Below, piece by piece: positions 17,597 through 26,252 of a stretch of 64,000 nucleotides of DNA; the first letter of the stretch is position 1; the number at the start of each line of letters is the position of its first letter. Source of the stretch: Chloroflexaceae bacterium (GTDB taxonomy: Bacteria; Chloroflexota; Chloroflexia; Chloroflexales; Chloroflexaceae); the NCBI GenBank assembly GCA_028282325.1, contig JANQID010000010.1, forward strand, positions 28,246 to 92,245, written 5' to 3'. Below the pieces are notes generated by a model. It was not told the origin of the DNA and did no database searches. It saw only the letters and a list, made by a program, of their open reading frames with translations. Made by a program: the position numbers and the translations under genes.

Positions 17597-17638
17597 GTCG
17601 TGTGATGGTGTGCAGCACCGTCCCGACGCTTTTTTTTT
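17597..17638 (+). terminator. Terminator-like hairpin in the gyrA leader
   Basis: GATGGTG and CACCGTC pair around a TGCAG loop, with a lower GTCG/CGAC stem, and nine T residues follow soon after. This is the shape of an intrinsic terminator. It lies between the promoter at 17527 and the gyrA start, so it may attenuate gyrA or end a short RNA of about 75 bases. Confidence 0.55.
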
Positions 17639-17685
17639 CTACTTTTGCAGAATTCATTCCATCACCAGCGAGGGAACAATAGCAT

Positions 17686-20172
17686 ATGGAAATAGGAATC
17701 GTGCGGCCGGTAAATATTACCAATGAGATGCGAATGGCCTATCTGGACTATGCGATGAGCGTCATCGTGTCGCGAGCGTTGCCCGATGCTCGCGACGGCC
17801 TCAAGCCGGTCCAGCGGCGCATCCTCTATGCGATGATGCGTGAAGGGCTGCGCCACAACCAACGCTACTCCAAGTGCGCCGGTATTGTGGGTGAAGTCCT
17901 GAAGAAATACCATCCTCACGGCGACCTGGCCGTCTACGATGCGCTGGTGCGTATGGCCCAGCCCTGGAATATGCGCTATCCGCTGGTCGATGGGCAGGGC
18001 AACTTCGGCTCGGTAGACGGCGATCCTCCCGCAGCCTATCGCTACACAGAGGCGCGCCTGACCGAAATCGCCGAAGAGATGCTGCACGACATCGACAAAA
18101 ACACGGTCGATTTTCGTCCGAACTTTGATAATGAGCACCAGGAACCGACCGTTCTCCCGTCGCTGCTGCCCAACCTGCTGCTAAACGGCGCGTCGGGCAT
18201 CGCGGTAGGCATGGCGACGAATATCCCGCCTCACAACCTGGGCGAGTTGTGTGATGCGATCATCTATCTGATCGATGATCCTGAAGCGACGGTTGAAGAT
18301 CTGGTAAAGATCATTCCCGGCCCGGATTTTCCGACTGCGGCGAATATTCTGGGTGCCGATGGGATCATGAATGCGTATAGCACGGGCAAGGGCCAGATCG
18401 TGCTGCGGGCGAAGGCGCATATCGAAGAGGGGGCGCGGAATAGCTATTTGATCATTGTCACCGAGCTGCCGTATCAAGTGAACAAAGCCCGTCTGCAAGA
18501 ACGTATCGCCGAACTGGCGCGTGATCGCAAGATCGAAGGCGTACGCGATGTGCGCGATGAGTCAGATCGTTCCGGGATGCGGCTGGTGATCATCCTCAAG
18601 CAAGATGCGCAGCCGAAGAAGGTTCTTAACGCGCTCTACAAGCATACCCAGATGCAGACGACGTTCGGGATCAATATGCTGGCGCTGGTGGAGCGAGGAC
18701 AGCAGCCGCGAGTATTGTCGCTCAAACGTATGCTCCAGGAGTATATCGAGCATCGCCGCGAGGTGATCCGCCGTCGCACAGAGTTTGATCTTGAGAAGGC
18801 GCGCGAACGGGCTCATATTCTCGAAGGCCTCAAAATCGCGCTCGACAACCTGGATGCTGTGATCCGCACCATTCGCGAGTCGCGCACCGCCGATAGCGCG
18901 CGGAATAATCTGATACGCAACTTCTCGCTCTCCGAACGTCAGGCGCAAGCAATTCTCGACATGCAGTTGCGCCGCCTGGCTGCGTTGGAGCGCAAAAAGA
19001 TTGAGGACGAGTACCGCGAAGTGATCAAGCTGATCGCCGGACTGGAAGATATTCTCGCCAATCCGCGCAAAGTCTTGCATATCATCTCTGAAGATTTGCA
19101 GCGTATCAAAGAAAAATACGGTGATGCTCGGCGAACGCGGATTATGCCCGATGTCAACGCCGATGTCAGCGACGAGGATCTGATACCGAACTTGCGGGTG
19201 CTGATTACATTGACCAATCGTGGCTATATCAAGCGCCAGAGTCCCGATTCTTATCGAACCCAGCGGCGTGGCGGGCGGGGTATTCGCGGAATGTCCACTC
19301 GTGAACAGGATGTCGTGCGCCATGTGCTCACGTGCAATACGATGGATGATCTACTCTTTTTCACTGACCGTGGCAAGGTCTACCAACTCAAAGCGCATGA
19401 ATTGCCCGATGCCGGTCGCACATCGAAGGGTCTGCCACTGGTCAACTTGATCTCGCTTGAACCGGGCGAGTTGGTTACGTCGATGCTGGCCGTGCCCGAC
19501 TTTGATGATGGCGAGTATCTGGTGATGGCGACGGTCAATGGCAAGGTCAAACGCACATTCCTCAAGGAATATAGCCAGGTGCGCTCAAACGGGCTGATTG
19601 CGATTGGCCTGGAAGAAGGCGATGTGTTGGGCTGGGTGTGTATGAGCCAGGGCCACGAGGATATTCTGATGACCACGTCTCATGGCCAGACTATTCGTTT
19701 TCATCAGGAAGAAGTGCGTGCGATGGGACGCCCGGCGAGCGGTGTCATCGGCATCCATCTGGGCAAAAAGGACTATGTCGTGGGGATGGGGCTGGTGCGT
19801 GAGCACGCCGATCTGCTGGTCATTACGGCAAACGGTGTTGGCAAACGTACTGCGTTGAGCGAGTATCCAGTCAAAGGACGTGCAACCAACGGCGTGATTA
19901 CCATCAGGCTGCGTGAGGATGATAAGTTGGCGTCGGCGCGGGTGGTCACGGACGATGCACTCTTGACGTTTATCACCCACCATGGCATTGTAATGCGCAC
20001 AATGGCAGATGGTATTTCGCAGCAGGGTCGAGCGACCCAGGGCGTCCATATCTTGAACCTTGACGATGGCGATCAAGTTGCCGGTGTGTCATTCGAGTAT
20101 CCTGTGGAAGCGGATGATGACAACGGAGTTGATGAGCAAACGACGGTGCTGGTTGATCCCAATGGTATGTGA
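17686..20172 (+). CDS. gyrA: DNA gyrase subunit A
   Basis: An 828-residue type IIA topoisomerase A subunit that cuts and rejoins the G segment while GyrB supplies ATP hydrolysis. The winged-helix and tower regions are complete, with the catalytic tyrosine in AYRYTEARL (about Tyr120). The C-terminal pinwheel has the GyrA box QRRGGRG, which identifies gyrase rather than topoisomerase IV. In the quinolone-binding helix the motif reads HGDLAVYD: Leu81 stands where E. coli has Ser83, while the aspartate equivalent to Asp87 is kept. A GAGGGA ribosome site precedes the ATG. gyrB is not in the window. Confidence 0.97.
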   Translation: MEIGIVRPVNITNEMRMAYLDYAMSVIVSRALPDARDGLKPVQRRILYAMMREGLRHNQRYSKCAGIVGEVLKKYHPHGDLAVYDALVRMAQPWNMRYPLVDGQGNFGSVDGDPPAAYRYTEARLTEIAEEMLHDIDKNTVDFRPNFDNEHQEPTVLPSLLPNLLLNGASGIAVGMATNIPPHNLGELCDAIIYLIDDPEATVEDLVKIIPGPDFPTAANILGADGIMNAYSTGKGQIVLRAKAHIEEGARNSYLIIVTELPYQVNKARLQERIAELARDRKIEGVRDVRDESDRSGMRLVIILKQDAQPKKVLNALYKHTQMQTTFGINMLALVERGQQPRVLSLKRMLQEYIEHRREVIRRRTEFDLEKARERAHILEGLKIALDNLDAVIRTIRESRTADSARNNLIRNFSLSERQAQAILDMQLRRLAALERKKIEDEYREVIKLIAGLEDILANPRKVLHIISEDLQRIKEKYGDARRTRIMPDVNADVSDEDLIPNLRVLITLTNRGYIKRQSPDSYRTQRRGGRGIRGMSTREQDVVRHVLTCNTMDDLLFFTDRGKVYQLKAHELPDAGRTSKGLPLVNLISLEPGELVTSMLAVPDFDDGEYLVMATVNGKVKRTFLKEYSQVRSNGLIAIGLEEGDVLGWVCMSQGHEDILMTTSHGQTIRFHQEEVRAMGRPASGVIGIHLGKKDYVVGMGLVREHADLLVITANGVGKRTALSEYPVKGRATNGVITIRLREDDKLASARVVTDDALLTFITHHGIVMRTMADGISQQGRATQGVHILNLDDGDQVAGVSFEYPVEADDDNGVDEQTTVLVDPNGM

Positions 20173-20237
20173 CGCTAGCCGTCAAGGGCAGCTTGCCCCG
20201 TCCACCGTGTATGCCGGCGGCCGGCGTGGCTGCGTCG

Positions 20238-21017
20238 TTAGCTCATAATGTGATACCCGCCGTCGACGTAGGTCGTCTCGCCGGTGATCAGCCGGGCGGC
20301 ATTGGTGGCCAGCATCGCTGTCGCCAGTCCCACATCCTCTATCGTGACCAGACGTTGCATCGGTGCTCGTTGCGCGACCTCGGCTAGCAGATCGTCGAAC
20401 TCGGAGATTCCTGATGCAGCGCGAGTCTTGATCGGGCCGGGCGAGATGATATGCACCCGGATGCCCTTTGGCCCCAACTCATAGGTCAGATAACGGCCTA
20501 CCGCTTCGAGTGCGGCCTTGACCGGGCCCATCAAGTTGTAGTTTTCGACCACTTTTTCCGCACCGTAGTAGCTCATTGCGAACAGGGAGCCGCCGTCGGC
20601 CATCAGCGGTTCGGCCAGGCGGGCCATACGGATAAAAGAGTGGCAGGAGATATCCATCGCCTGCATAAATCCCTGCATCGACGAGTCGATCAATCGGCCC
20701 TGGAGATCCTCTTTGGGAGCATACGCGATTGAATGTAGTGCAAAGTCAAGTCGGCTCCACTGCGTGTGGATGGCCTCGAAGACTGCTTCCAGATCGCCGG
20801 GGGCTTGGACGTCGCAGGGCATGAAGATCGGTGCATCAAGCGACTCAGCCAGTGGTTCGACATACGGTCTGGCCTTTTCGTTGAGGTAGGTTATTGCCAC
20901 TTCGGCGCCCAGAAAGCGGAAGGCACTGGCGCAGCCGTAGGCGATCGAGTGCTTGTTGGCGATACCGAGTACGAGGCCCTTCTTTCCGTCCAGGCGGAGG
21001 TCGGCACTGTCGAACAT
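20238..21017 (-). CDS. fabI: Enoyl-[acyl-carrier-protein] reductase [NADH]
   Basis: A 259-residue short-chain dehydrogenase-like enzyme that catalyses the last reduction of each fatty-acid elongation cycle. The FabI-specific nucleotide motif is GIANKHSIAYG near the N-terminus. The catalytic pair is in ENYNLMGPVK, giving Tyr160 and Lys167 with the six-residue spacing of FabI. Length is typical for FabI, which is the target of triclosan and isoniazid-like drugs in other bacteria. The gene converges with gyrA, 65 bases apart, and stands alone. Confidence 0.95.
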   Translation of the reverse strand: MFDSADLRLDGKKGLVLGIANKHSIAYGCASAFRFLGAEVAITYLNEKARPYVEPLAESLDAPIFMPCDVQAPGDLEAVFEAIHTQWSRLDFALHSIAYAPKEDLQGRLIDSSMQGFMQAMDISCHSFIRMARLAEPLMADGGSLFAMSYYGAEKVVENYNLMGPVKAALEAVGRYLTYELGPKGIRVHIISPGPIKTRAASGISEFDDLLAEVAQRAPMQRLVTIEDVGLATAMLATNAARLITGETTYVDGGYHIMS

Positions 21018-21076
21018 CGTATGACTCCTTTGGTTGACAACTGTGCTTAGCCGGCGACTGTCTGGTTGTCGCTCGC

Positions 21077-21345
21077 TCAGCGATAGGTATCGACGGGAAT
21101 GGGCACACTATCGATCAGGCGGTCGGGTTCGGCGGGGTTGAACATCTCGGTCTGATGCGTAATCATCTGGCGCACCTGATCAATGATTACCTCACTACCG
21201 CGGAAGGCTGGCTCGGAACCGCGCATTTGCCAGCGCCCAGAGAGTGGTTCCAATGCCTGATAGATGTCATCGACGAGGACATATTAGATGAGCCAGACAT
21301 CTTCACTAGCATGCATCTGTGATAAAGACGGTGCAACCAGTCATT
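21077..21345 (-). pseudogene. Remnant of a transposase-like gene
   Basis: On the minus strand one frame reads ASEDVWLI, a TAA stop, then YVLVDDIYQALEPLSGRWQ, and ends with RLIDSVPIPVDTYR and a stop. The VLVDDIYQ, FRGSEVI and LIDSVPIPV pieces resemble segments that are far apart in IS982-like transposases, so this looks like an internally deleted, stop-containing relic. A strong GGAGGT ribosome site lies before a 12-codon ATG frame at 21344. The family assignment is from memory of motifs and is weak. Confidence 0.35.
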
Positions 21346-21386
21346 GGGCTACCTCCGTTCGTATTTGTGGTATCAGGAGGATGCGC

Positions 21387-21402
21387 CAATGACCGGTCAT
21401 TG
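21387..21402. repeat. 16-base perfect palindrome
   Basis: CAATGACCGGTCATTG reads the same on both strands. A related CAATGACTGGT occurs about 45 bases away at the start of the relic gene. It could be an operator or part of a lost transposon end; nothing decides between these. Confidence 0.4.
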
Positions 21403-21432
21403 ACAAGTCTTACAACCCCGAATTAGAGTTCA

Positions 21433-21560
21433 TACCAAACGATAATGAACAGGCCGCATGTCACCCTGAGCGGAGCGAAGGGTCTCAGCGTCCCCCGATA
21501 GCCGGGATTCTTCGCTTTGCTCAGAATGACCGCTTGTGGTAGATCCAAATTCGTTTGGTA
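21433..21560. mobile_element. MITE-like palindromic element, copy 2
   Basis: A 128-base element beginning TACCAAACGA and ending TCGTTTGGTA, that is, with perfect 10-base terminal inverted repeats. The interior has two inverted halves (CACCCTGAGCGGAGCGAAGG and a CTTCGCTTTGCTCAGAATG counterpart). Its first ~97 bases match the copy at 63904 except for one base. It has no gene. Confidence 0.85.
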
Positions 21561-21609
21561 ATGTTTGTTAAGACGTATTCAGGACGCTTGCGCGGTTGCC
21601 ATTTTCAGC

Positions 21610-23142
21610 TTATATATTGGCGTTCACTGCGCGCTCTGCCATCGTAAATGGCAGCCGATCTTGCCGTAAGCGTGGGCCGATGCGCAATGTCGCACCTTCT
21701 GCGCGGATCAATTGAATGAACGTATCGACCAGATCAGCATCCCAACTCTTCCCGCGGCCATCTTGCAATATCTGGAGAGCTTTTTCATCTTCCATCGCCG
21801 GGCGATAGGCACGATCGGCGGTTAAGGCTTCAAACGCATCGGCAATAGAAAGAATGCGGGTTTCAATCAGCAATTGTTCTCCGGTCAGCCCATTCGGATA
21901 CCCTTTCCCGTCAAAGCGTTCATGGTGCCCTTCGACGATTTGTATTGCGTCGCGGAAAGTGCGCACCTTTTTCAGAATTCGCCCGCCAATCGTTGGATGT
22001 TCCTTCATTATTGCAAATTCGTCATCATCAAGCGGACCAGGCTTCAGCAGAATGTGGTCACGGATGCCAATTTTGCCAATATCGTGCAGCAGCGCTGCAT
22101 AACGGAGGAGTTCAATACGCTGCGGTGGGAGTCCAATGGCTTCAGCCAGTCGGACGGCGTATCGAGTGACTTGTTTCGAGTGACCGAATGTGTAAGCGTC
22201 GCGGGCGTCAATGGCCTCAGTCAACGCTTCGATTATCTGCCAGTGCTGATCTTTCATTTGCTGATGCAGACGGGCATTATCAAGCGACGCAGCGATCTGC
22301 GAAGCGATGACGCTCAACAGTTTGCGCTCACTGGCATCGAAGTCAGGCTGATCGTTGCGTCGTGCCATATGCAGGTACCCGATCGGCTGGTCTTGTGTTC
22401 GCAGGACGACCCCGGCGAACAGCGTTGGCTTATCAGCGCCCGGCCCGTCGACAAGTTTCATATGCGCTTTCAGCATAGTTTCATCGTCGCATTCTGGCGC
22501 GAGCGGCACAGGATCCTGTCGTATGGCGGAGTTCCGGCGTGATTTGTAGAGTCGCAACAGGTTCAGCTCTTGAATCTCCGGGTTGTGCAGCGATATTGCA
22601 AGCGTTTCGGGAGCGAAACGCTGCTGGAGGAACTCGCTAATCTGATCCACTTGCGTGGTCATATCGAGTGAAGAGGCGATAGCCTGACTGAACTGATACA
22701 TCACAACGAGATCGGAAAGACGCTCTTTTTCCTGGCGCATACGACGCAGTTCCAGCGCGATACGGACGGTGCGTTCCAGGTTCTCCGTATCGACAGGTTT
22801 GGAAAGATAATCGAGCGCGCCGAGCTTTAACGCTTCGCGAGCAGTATCAACAGTGCCGTGAGCAGTCAAGATTATCGTGTCGACATCTGTATGGCGCTCG
22901 CGAATATGCCTGAGCAGCGAGAGGCCATCCATCTCTGGCATTTGCAAATCGATTAGTGCCAGATCAAATGTTTCCTGGAGCAACATATCCGCAGCGACTC
23001 GCCCATTTTCAGCGGTTGCGACATTATAGCGGGAGCGCAGAAGGAGACGACAAAAGTCGCGAACCATTTTCTCATCTTCAACAACGAGGATGCGTGATCG
23101 AGAAGGTGTAGCTAATGTGTTGTCCGGAGTGCTTGTTAACAT
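21610..23142 (-). CDS. Response regulator with GAF and HD-GYP domains
   Basis: About 510 residues from the ATG at 23142, which has a GGAG ribosome site eight bases upstream; an upstream start would add 15. Residues ~15-130 are a receiver domain (VVEDEKMVRDF, LIDLQMPEMDGL with the phosphorylated Asp, and SKPVDTE). A GAF-like domain follows. The C-terminal ~190 residues are an HD-GYP domain (LLHDIGKIGIRD and HHERFDGKGYPNG). HD-GYP domains hydrolyse cyclic di-GMP. The protein is the RpfG-like output of a two-component system; no paired kinase is next to it. Confidence 0.92.
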   Translation of the reverse strand: MLTSTPDNTLATPSRSRILVVEDEKMVRDFCRLLLRSRYNVATAENGRVAADMLLQETFDLALIDLQMPEMDGLSLLRHIRERHTDVDTIILTAHGTVDTAREALKLGALDYLSKPVDTENLERTVRIALELRRMRQEKERLSDLVVMYQFSQAIASSLDMTTQVDQISEFLQQRFAPETLAISLHNPEIQELNLLRLYKSRRNSAIRQDPVPLAPECDDETMLKAHMKLVDGPGADKPTLFAGVVLRTQDQPIGYLHMARRNDQPDFDASERKLLSVIASQIAASLDNARLHQQMKDQHWQIIEALTEAIDARDAYTFGHSKQVTRYAVRLAEAIGLPPQRIELLRYAALLHDIGKIGIRDHILLKPGPLDDDEFAIMKEHPTIGGRILKKVRTFRDAIQIVEGHHERFDGKGYPNGLTGEQLLIETRILSIADAFEALTADRAYRPAMEDEKALQILQDGRGKSWDADLVDTFIQLIRAEGATLRIGPRLRQDRLPFTMAERAVNANI

Positions 23143-23223
23143 ATAGATGACTCCTGGGAATTCCAGAGGTGTTGCAGTCAAGCGCAAAGACAGGTATTGA
23201 GCGCCCTGCTTAAATCACGAGGC

Positions 23224-23251
23224 ATAGTACATGCCGAGGCTTGCTATTCAA
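23224..23251 (-). promoter_or_regulatory. Possible promoter for the HD-GYP gene
   Basis: On the minus strand TTGAAT and TACTAT are separated by 16 bases, about 80 bases before the start at 23142. Nothing else is recognisable in the 350-base gap 23143-23489. Confidence 0.35.
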
Positions 23252-23489
23252 CAACATAATTGCCGCATGAGATTGCAATATATTTATAGCTGACACACCT
23301 GGGTATGCGCCAGCGCGATATGATGCTATCGGAGCGAGTAGTTGCCATATTTGATGCATATTAATGTGGAAGGATATGCTGTGGCCCGCCAGGATTGGGG
23401 AAGGGGGATGCGCTGTTGGGCGAGCAAGCGACTGACCGAATCGAAGCCTGATAGTAGGCGCTGATTAGGGAGAACGTATATACCCCGGG

Positions 23490-23927
23490 TTATGTCGCTG
23501 AGTCAGACTGTCGATCGAAAAACATCTTGACACGATTTTCCAATTCTTCAAAATCGAATGGCTTGGTGAGATACTCATTTACACCCGCGCGGGTCGCCAT
23601 TTTCTCCGTATCGGGCGTGCCGAATGCTGTCACCATAATGATGTGGACAGCGGAATTTTGCTCGCGCAAGGTGCGCACCATTTCAATGCCTCCCATACGC
23701 GGCATATTCATATCGGTAATGATGACATCGCATGGGTTGTCGGCAAGGCGTTCAAGGGCGGCTTGACCATCTTCGGCTTCAAGGACAGTATAGCCGTTGT
23801 TGGCGAGAAAGAAGCGATACAGTCGGCGAGTTGCCGCGTCGTCCTCTACTATCATCACTGTCTGCGAAACAGACACAGGTTCCTCCAGAGTTGCATCAGA
23901 TGGGATTGTCATTTCTCCATGGTTCAT
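23490..23927 (-). CDS. Single-domain response regulator
   Basis: A 145-residue receiver domain with a short N-terminal extension. The acidic pair is in VMIVEDDAATRR, the phosphorylated aspartate in VIITDMNMPRMGG, the switch threonine in MVTAFGT and the lysine in LTKPFDFEEL. No output domain is present, so it should act by protein contact, as CheY or Spo0F do. It follows the lactate dehydrogenase gene on the same strand by about 25 bases. The partner kinase is not obvious from position. Confidence 0.9.
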   Translation of the reverse strand: MNHGEMTIPSDATLEEPVSVSQTVMIVEDDAATRRLYRFFLANNGYTVLEAEDGQAALERLADNPCDVIITDMNMPRMGGIEMVRTLREQNSAVHIIMVTAFGTPDTEKMATRAGVNEYLTKPFDFEELENRVKMFFDRQSDSAT

Positions 23928-23951
23928 AGATTGCAGAAATTGAACCTCATT

Positions 23952-24902
23952 TCAAGAGACGTGATCGGCTTGTTCGCGTAACAATGCGGCGGAAGCCTGG
24001 AATGCTGCGATCTCTTCGTTGCTGAGCGGAAGCGTGAGCACCTCCTCGACGCCGCGTCGTCCAACGATTGTCGGCAAACTGATAGAAATGTCGTGTACTC
24101 CATATTGTCCATACATCGGGCTGCTAATCGTGAGCACCGTATGTTGATCGCGCAGGACGGCTTCGACGATGGTGAGCAGGCCAAGGCCAATAGCATAGTA
24201 GGTCGCTCGTTTGCGTTTGATAATCTCGTAAGCTGCGGTTCGCGTTTGTTCAAAGAGAGCGTCAAGCGCCGCTTGATCGTATTGCTGACCATTCGCACCG
24301 ACAAAGTCGTAGAGGCGAACGCCGGCAATGTTGGCCAGACTCCACAACGCCAGCTCACTGTCGCCATGTTCGCCGACGATATAGGCATGGACGCTACGCG
24401 GATCGACGCCATAGCGCTCGCCGAGCAGGTAACGAAAACGAGCCGTATCTAAAATGGTTCCCGACCCAATAACACGTCGCTGCTCGGCGCCGATAATCTG
24501 CGCCGTGATATAAGTCAGAATATCGACCGGATTTGTTGCAACCAGGATGATAGCGTGTTGATTGACGGCGGCGATATTTGGGACGATCTGGCGGAAAACG
24601 GCGACGTTGCGTTGCAGCAGATCAAGGCGCGTTTCTCCCGGACGTTGGCTGGCGCCGGCGGTAATCACAACAATATCGGCGTCTTTGATGTCGGCGTAGT
24701 CTCCGGGGTAAATGCGAAGGGGACGTACAAAAGGCAAGCCATGATTCAGATCCATAGCTTCGCCTTCAGCGCGGGCCTTATCCAGGTCGATCAAGACAAG
24801 CTCGCTCGTCAGACTCCGTTGCATAAGCGCATACGCAAAGGAGGCGCCGACCATGCCCGTGCCAATCAAGGCGACCTTGCCGCTACGCCCCATCTCCGAC
24901 AT
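23952..24902 (-). CDS. ldh: L-lactate dehydrogenase
   Basis: A 316-residue NAD-dependent 2-hydroxyacid dehydrogenase that interconverts pyruvate and L-lactate. The Rossmann start is GTGMVGAS. The substrate-specificity loop reads AGASQRPGETR with glutamine at residue 86, as in lactate rather than malate dehydrogenases, which carry arginine there. The catalytic histidine is His179 in GEHGDSE, and NPVDILTY is the conserved NAD-site stretch. A GGAG site precedes the start. A good promoter lies upstream. Malate dehydrogenase is the main alternative and is disfavoured by the glutamine. Confidence 0.93.
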   Translation of the reverse strand: MSEMGRSGKVALIGTGMVGASFAYALMQRSLTSELVLIDLDKARAEGEAMDLNHGLPFVRPLRIYPGDYADIKDADIVVITAGASQRPGETRLDLLQRNVAVFRQIVPNIAAVNQHAIILVATNPVDILTYITAQIIGAEQRRVIGSGTILDTARFRYLLGERYGVDPRSVHAYIVGEHGDSELALWSLANIAGVRLYDFVGANGQQYDQAALDALFEQTRTAAYEIIKRKRATYYAIGLGLLTIVEAVLRDQHTVLTISSPMYGQYGVHDISISLPTIVGRRGVEEVLTLPLSNEEIAAFQASAALLREQADHVS

Positions 24903-24988
24903 AGACCTGATCTCCTATAGCTGTGGTGTGATCCTGATATGATGTCGTTGAATAACGCTTAACAAGATCTTTACAACTATCGTTTCAC

Positions 24989-25016
24989 ATCATACCACAG
25001 AAATCTATGTTCACAA
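24989..25016 (-). promoter_or_regulatory. Predicted promoter for lactate dehydrogenase
   Basis: On the minus strand TTGTGA and TATGAT are separated by 16 bases, about 90 bases before the start at 24902. Confidence 0.45.
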
Positions 25017-25040
25017 TATCATTCATAGGGCAACATGGCA

Positions 25041-25367
25041 TCAGCGATATGAAGCGAGATCACCCTCCTCAATGGTTGGCATAAAGCGCGACATCTCGAC
25101 CATTTTAAAGATCTTCTGATGGTGCAGGCTAACGTTCATCGCGAAGAGTTTATGACCGGCCTTGCGTGCGGCAACGACAAACTTCAAGAGTGCTGAAATG
25201 CCTGCCGAATTGATAAACGACACTTCGCTGAAATTTAATACGGTAATAGGACGCATATCATTGCAGGCGGCTGCAATTTCTCCTGCTGAAACAGCATCGA
25301 CGCTTGTGGTGCGAATATGGAGTACCACCACATCACCCAGTTCTTCGCGTTTGACAATGCTATTCAT
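25041..25367 (-). CDS. STAS-domain anti-sigma factor antagonist
   Basis: A 108-residue STAS protein with the switch loop LNFSEVSFINSAGISALL; Ser54 fits the phosphorylated serine position. It is expected to bind the RsbW-like kinase encoded just upstream. That kinase gene is broken, and its TAG stop overlaps this ATG (ATGAATAG arrangement), so the two were once translationally coupled. With its kinase inactive this antagonist may now depend on another RsbW protein of the cell, or be free of control. Confidence 0.85.
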   Translation of the reverse strand: MNSIVKREELGDVVVLHIRTTSVDAVSAGEIAAACNDMRPITVLNFSEVSFINSAGISALLKFVVAARKAGHKLFAMNVSLHHQKIFKMVEMSRFMPTIEEGDLASYR

Positions 25368-25707
25368 TGTTTGCGACCCCCTTCAGATAGAGACGCAGTG
25401 TCAGCACAGCGCCGGTTTGAGACGAAGCGACTTCATAATCATCGACCAGCGTGCTTATAAGGTACATCCCAAACCCGCGCAATCTGTCGCTGTCGAGGTT
25501 GTGCTCTTCAATGACACGGCGCGAAACTTCAATCTGTGGTACGCCGCTTCCTTAGATCGGCGATCTTTATCTCCAGCTTATCAGGAGCTAGTGCAAACTC
25601 AGCTGCGACGAGTTTGTGTCCTTCGCCTTTGTTCCCATGCTCGATCGCATTGGTCACGGCCTCGCTCACAGCAAGTTCGAGATCTTCGGTACGATCGGGG
25701 GAAAGTC

Positions 25708-26070
25708 CTAGTGGGTCACTTGTTGTGCACGACGCCATTCGTTAAGCTTCGTCCGTCGCGGGCGTGTGATCGCACGGCGGGTGCACGCCCGCGAACCACC
25801 TTGCGCATGCCGCCGGGCTCGTTGGCGAGCTCGTCGGGCGGCACGCTTGCCACCCCGCTCAAACGGGGTGGGATCGCGGCTCCAGGCGACGGCAACCGCC
25901 TTGAGCCAGGCGATAATGTCATCGGGGGTTTCAGAATGCGTCCCATCCAGCGCCCGCCGACGCAAAATCCGCTGGATGGACTCGGCCATATTCAACCAGG
26001 AGCCGCCTAAGGGCGTGTACAGCGGCATAATGCCATAATCCATACACCAGCAGACAAATTCCGGTGTGGT
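25708..26070 (-). pseudogene. IS630-family transposase, C-terminal fragment
   Basis: The minus strand encodes [18 protein letters not shown] followed by [16 protein letters not shown] and [18 protein letters not shown]. These match the last ~110 residues of IS630-family DDE transposases, with the final catalytic glutamate in NMAES. The N-terminal two thirds, including both catalytic aspartates, are missing, so the element cannot move by itself. Confidence 0.8.
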
Positions 26071-26124
26071 ATGCCCTGATACTCGTTTTTTGGAAAATGG
26101 CAGGGGTCACACCAAGTGACCCAC
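25711..26124. mobile_element. IS630-derived, internally deleted insertion element
   Basis: A 414-base element flanked by a duplicated TA (25709-25710 and 26125-26126). With the TA included, the ends read TAGTGGGTCACTTGTTGTG and, inverted, TAGTGGGTCACTTGGTGTG, a 19-base terminal repeat with one mismatch. TA duplication and the coding fragment place it in IS630/Tc1-mariner. It has both ends but only a transposase tail, so it is a non-autonomous derivative inserted in the rsbW-like gene. Confidence 0.88.
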
Positions 26125-26252
26125 TAGTGCCTGGCCAATTTCGCCGGCGCTGGCCCGTACAACTCGCTCGAAGATATGGTTGGAAGGGATGTTGACTCCA
26201 ATACGTTGCATTCAACAGCTCCTCTGTTGAGCTGAACGGTAATTCAGACGAA

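Larger units (their letters stand above)
25360..26211 (-). pseudogene. RsbW-like anti-sigma kinase gene, split by an IS630-derived element and frameshifted
   Basis: The gene starts at the ATG 26211 with an AGGAG ribosome site and reads MQRIGVNIPSNHIFERVV up to ...GEIGQAL. It is interrupted at a TA by the 414-base element at 25711-26124. Past the element it resumes in frame as GLSPDRTEDLELAVSEA and TNAIEHG, so removing the insert and one TA copy restores GQALGLSPD exactly. Further on, a one-base insertion in ADL(GSGVPQIEV) shifts the frame just at the G1 box DxGxG. The rest ends at a TAG at 25360. GHKL motifs identify the family. It is doubly inactivated unless the second lesion is a sequencing error. 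Confidence 0.85.

Noticed and set aside
18562..19323. 253-residue frame opposite gyrA
   Set aside because: Antisense shadow of the conserved gyrA coding region.
20173..20237. Terminator between gyrA and fabI
   Set aside because: GCCGGC-type self-complementarity is present but gives no stable stem-loop with a T run.
23952..24902. Malate dehydrogenase instead of lactate dehydrogenase
   Set aside because: The specificity position is glutamine, not the arginine expected in malate dehydrogenase.
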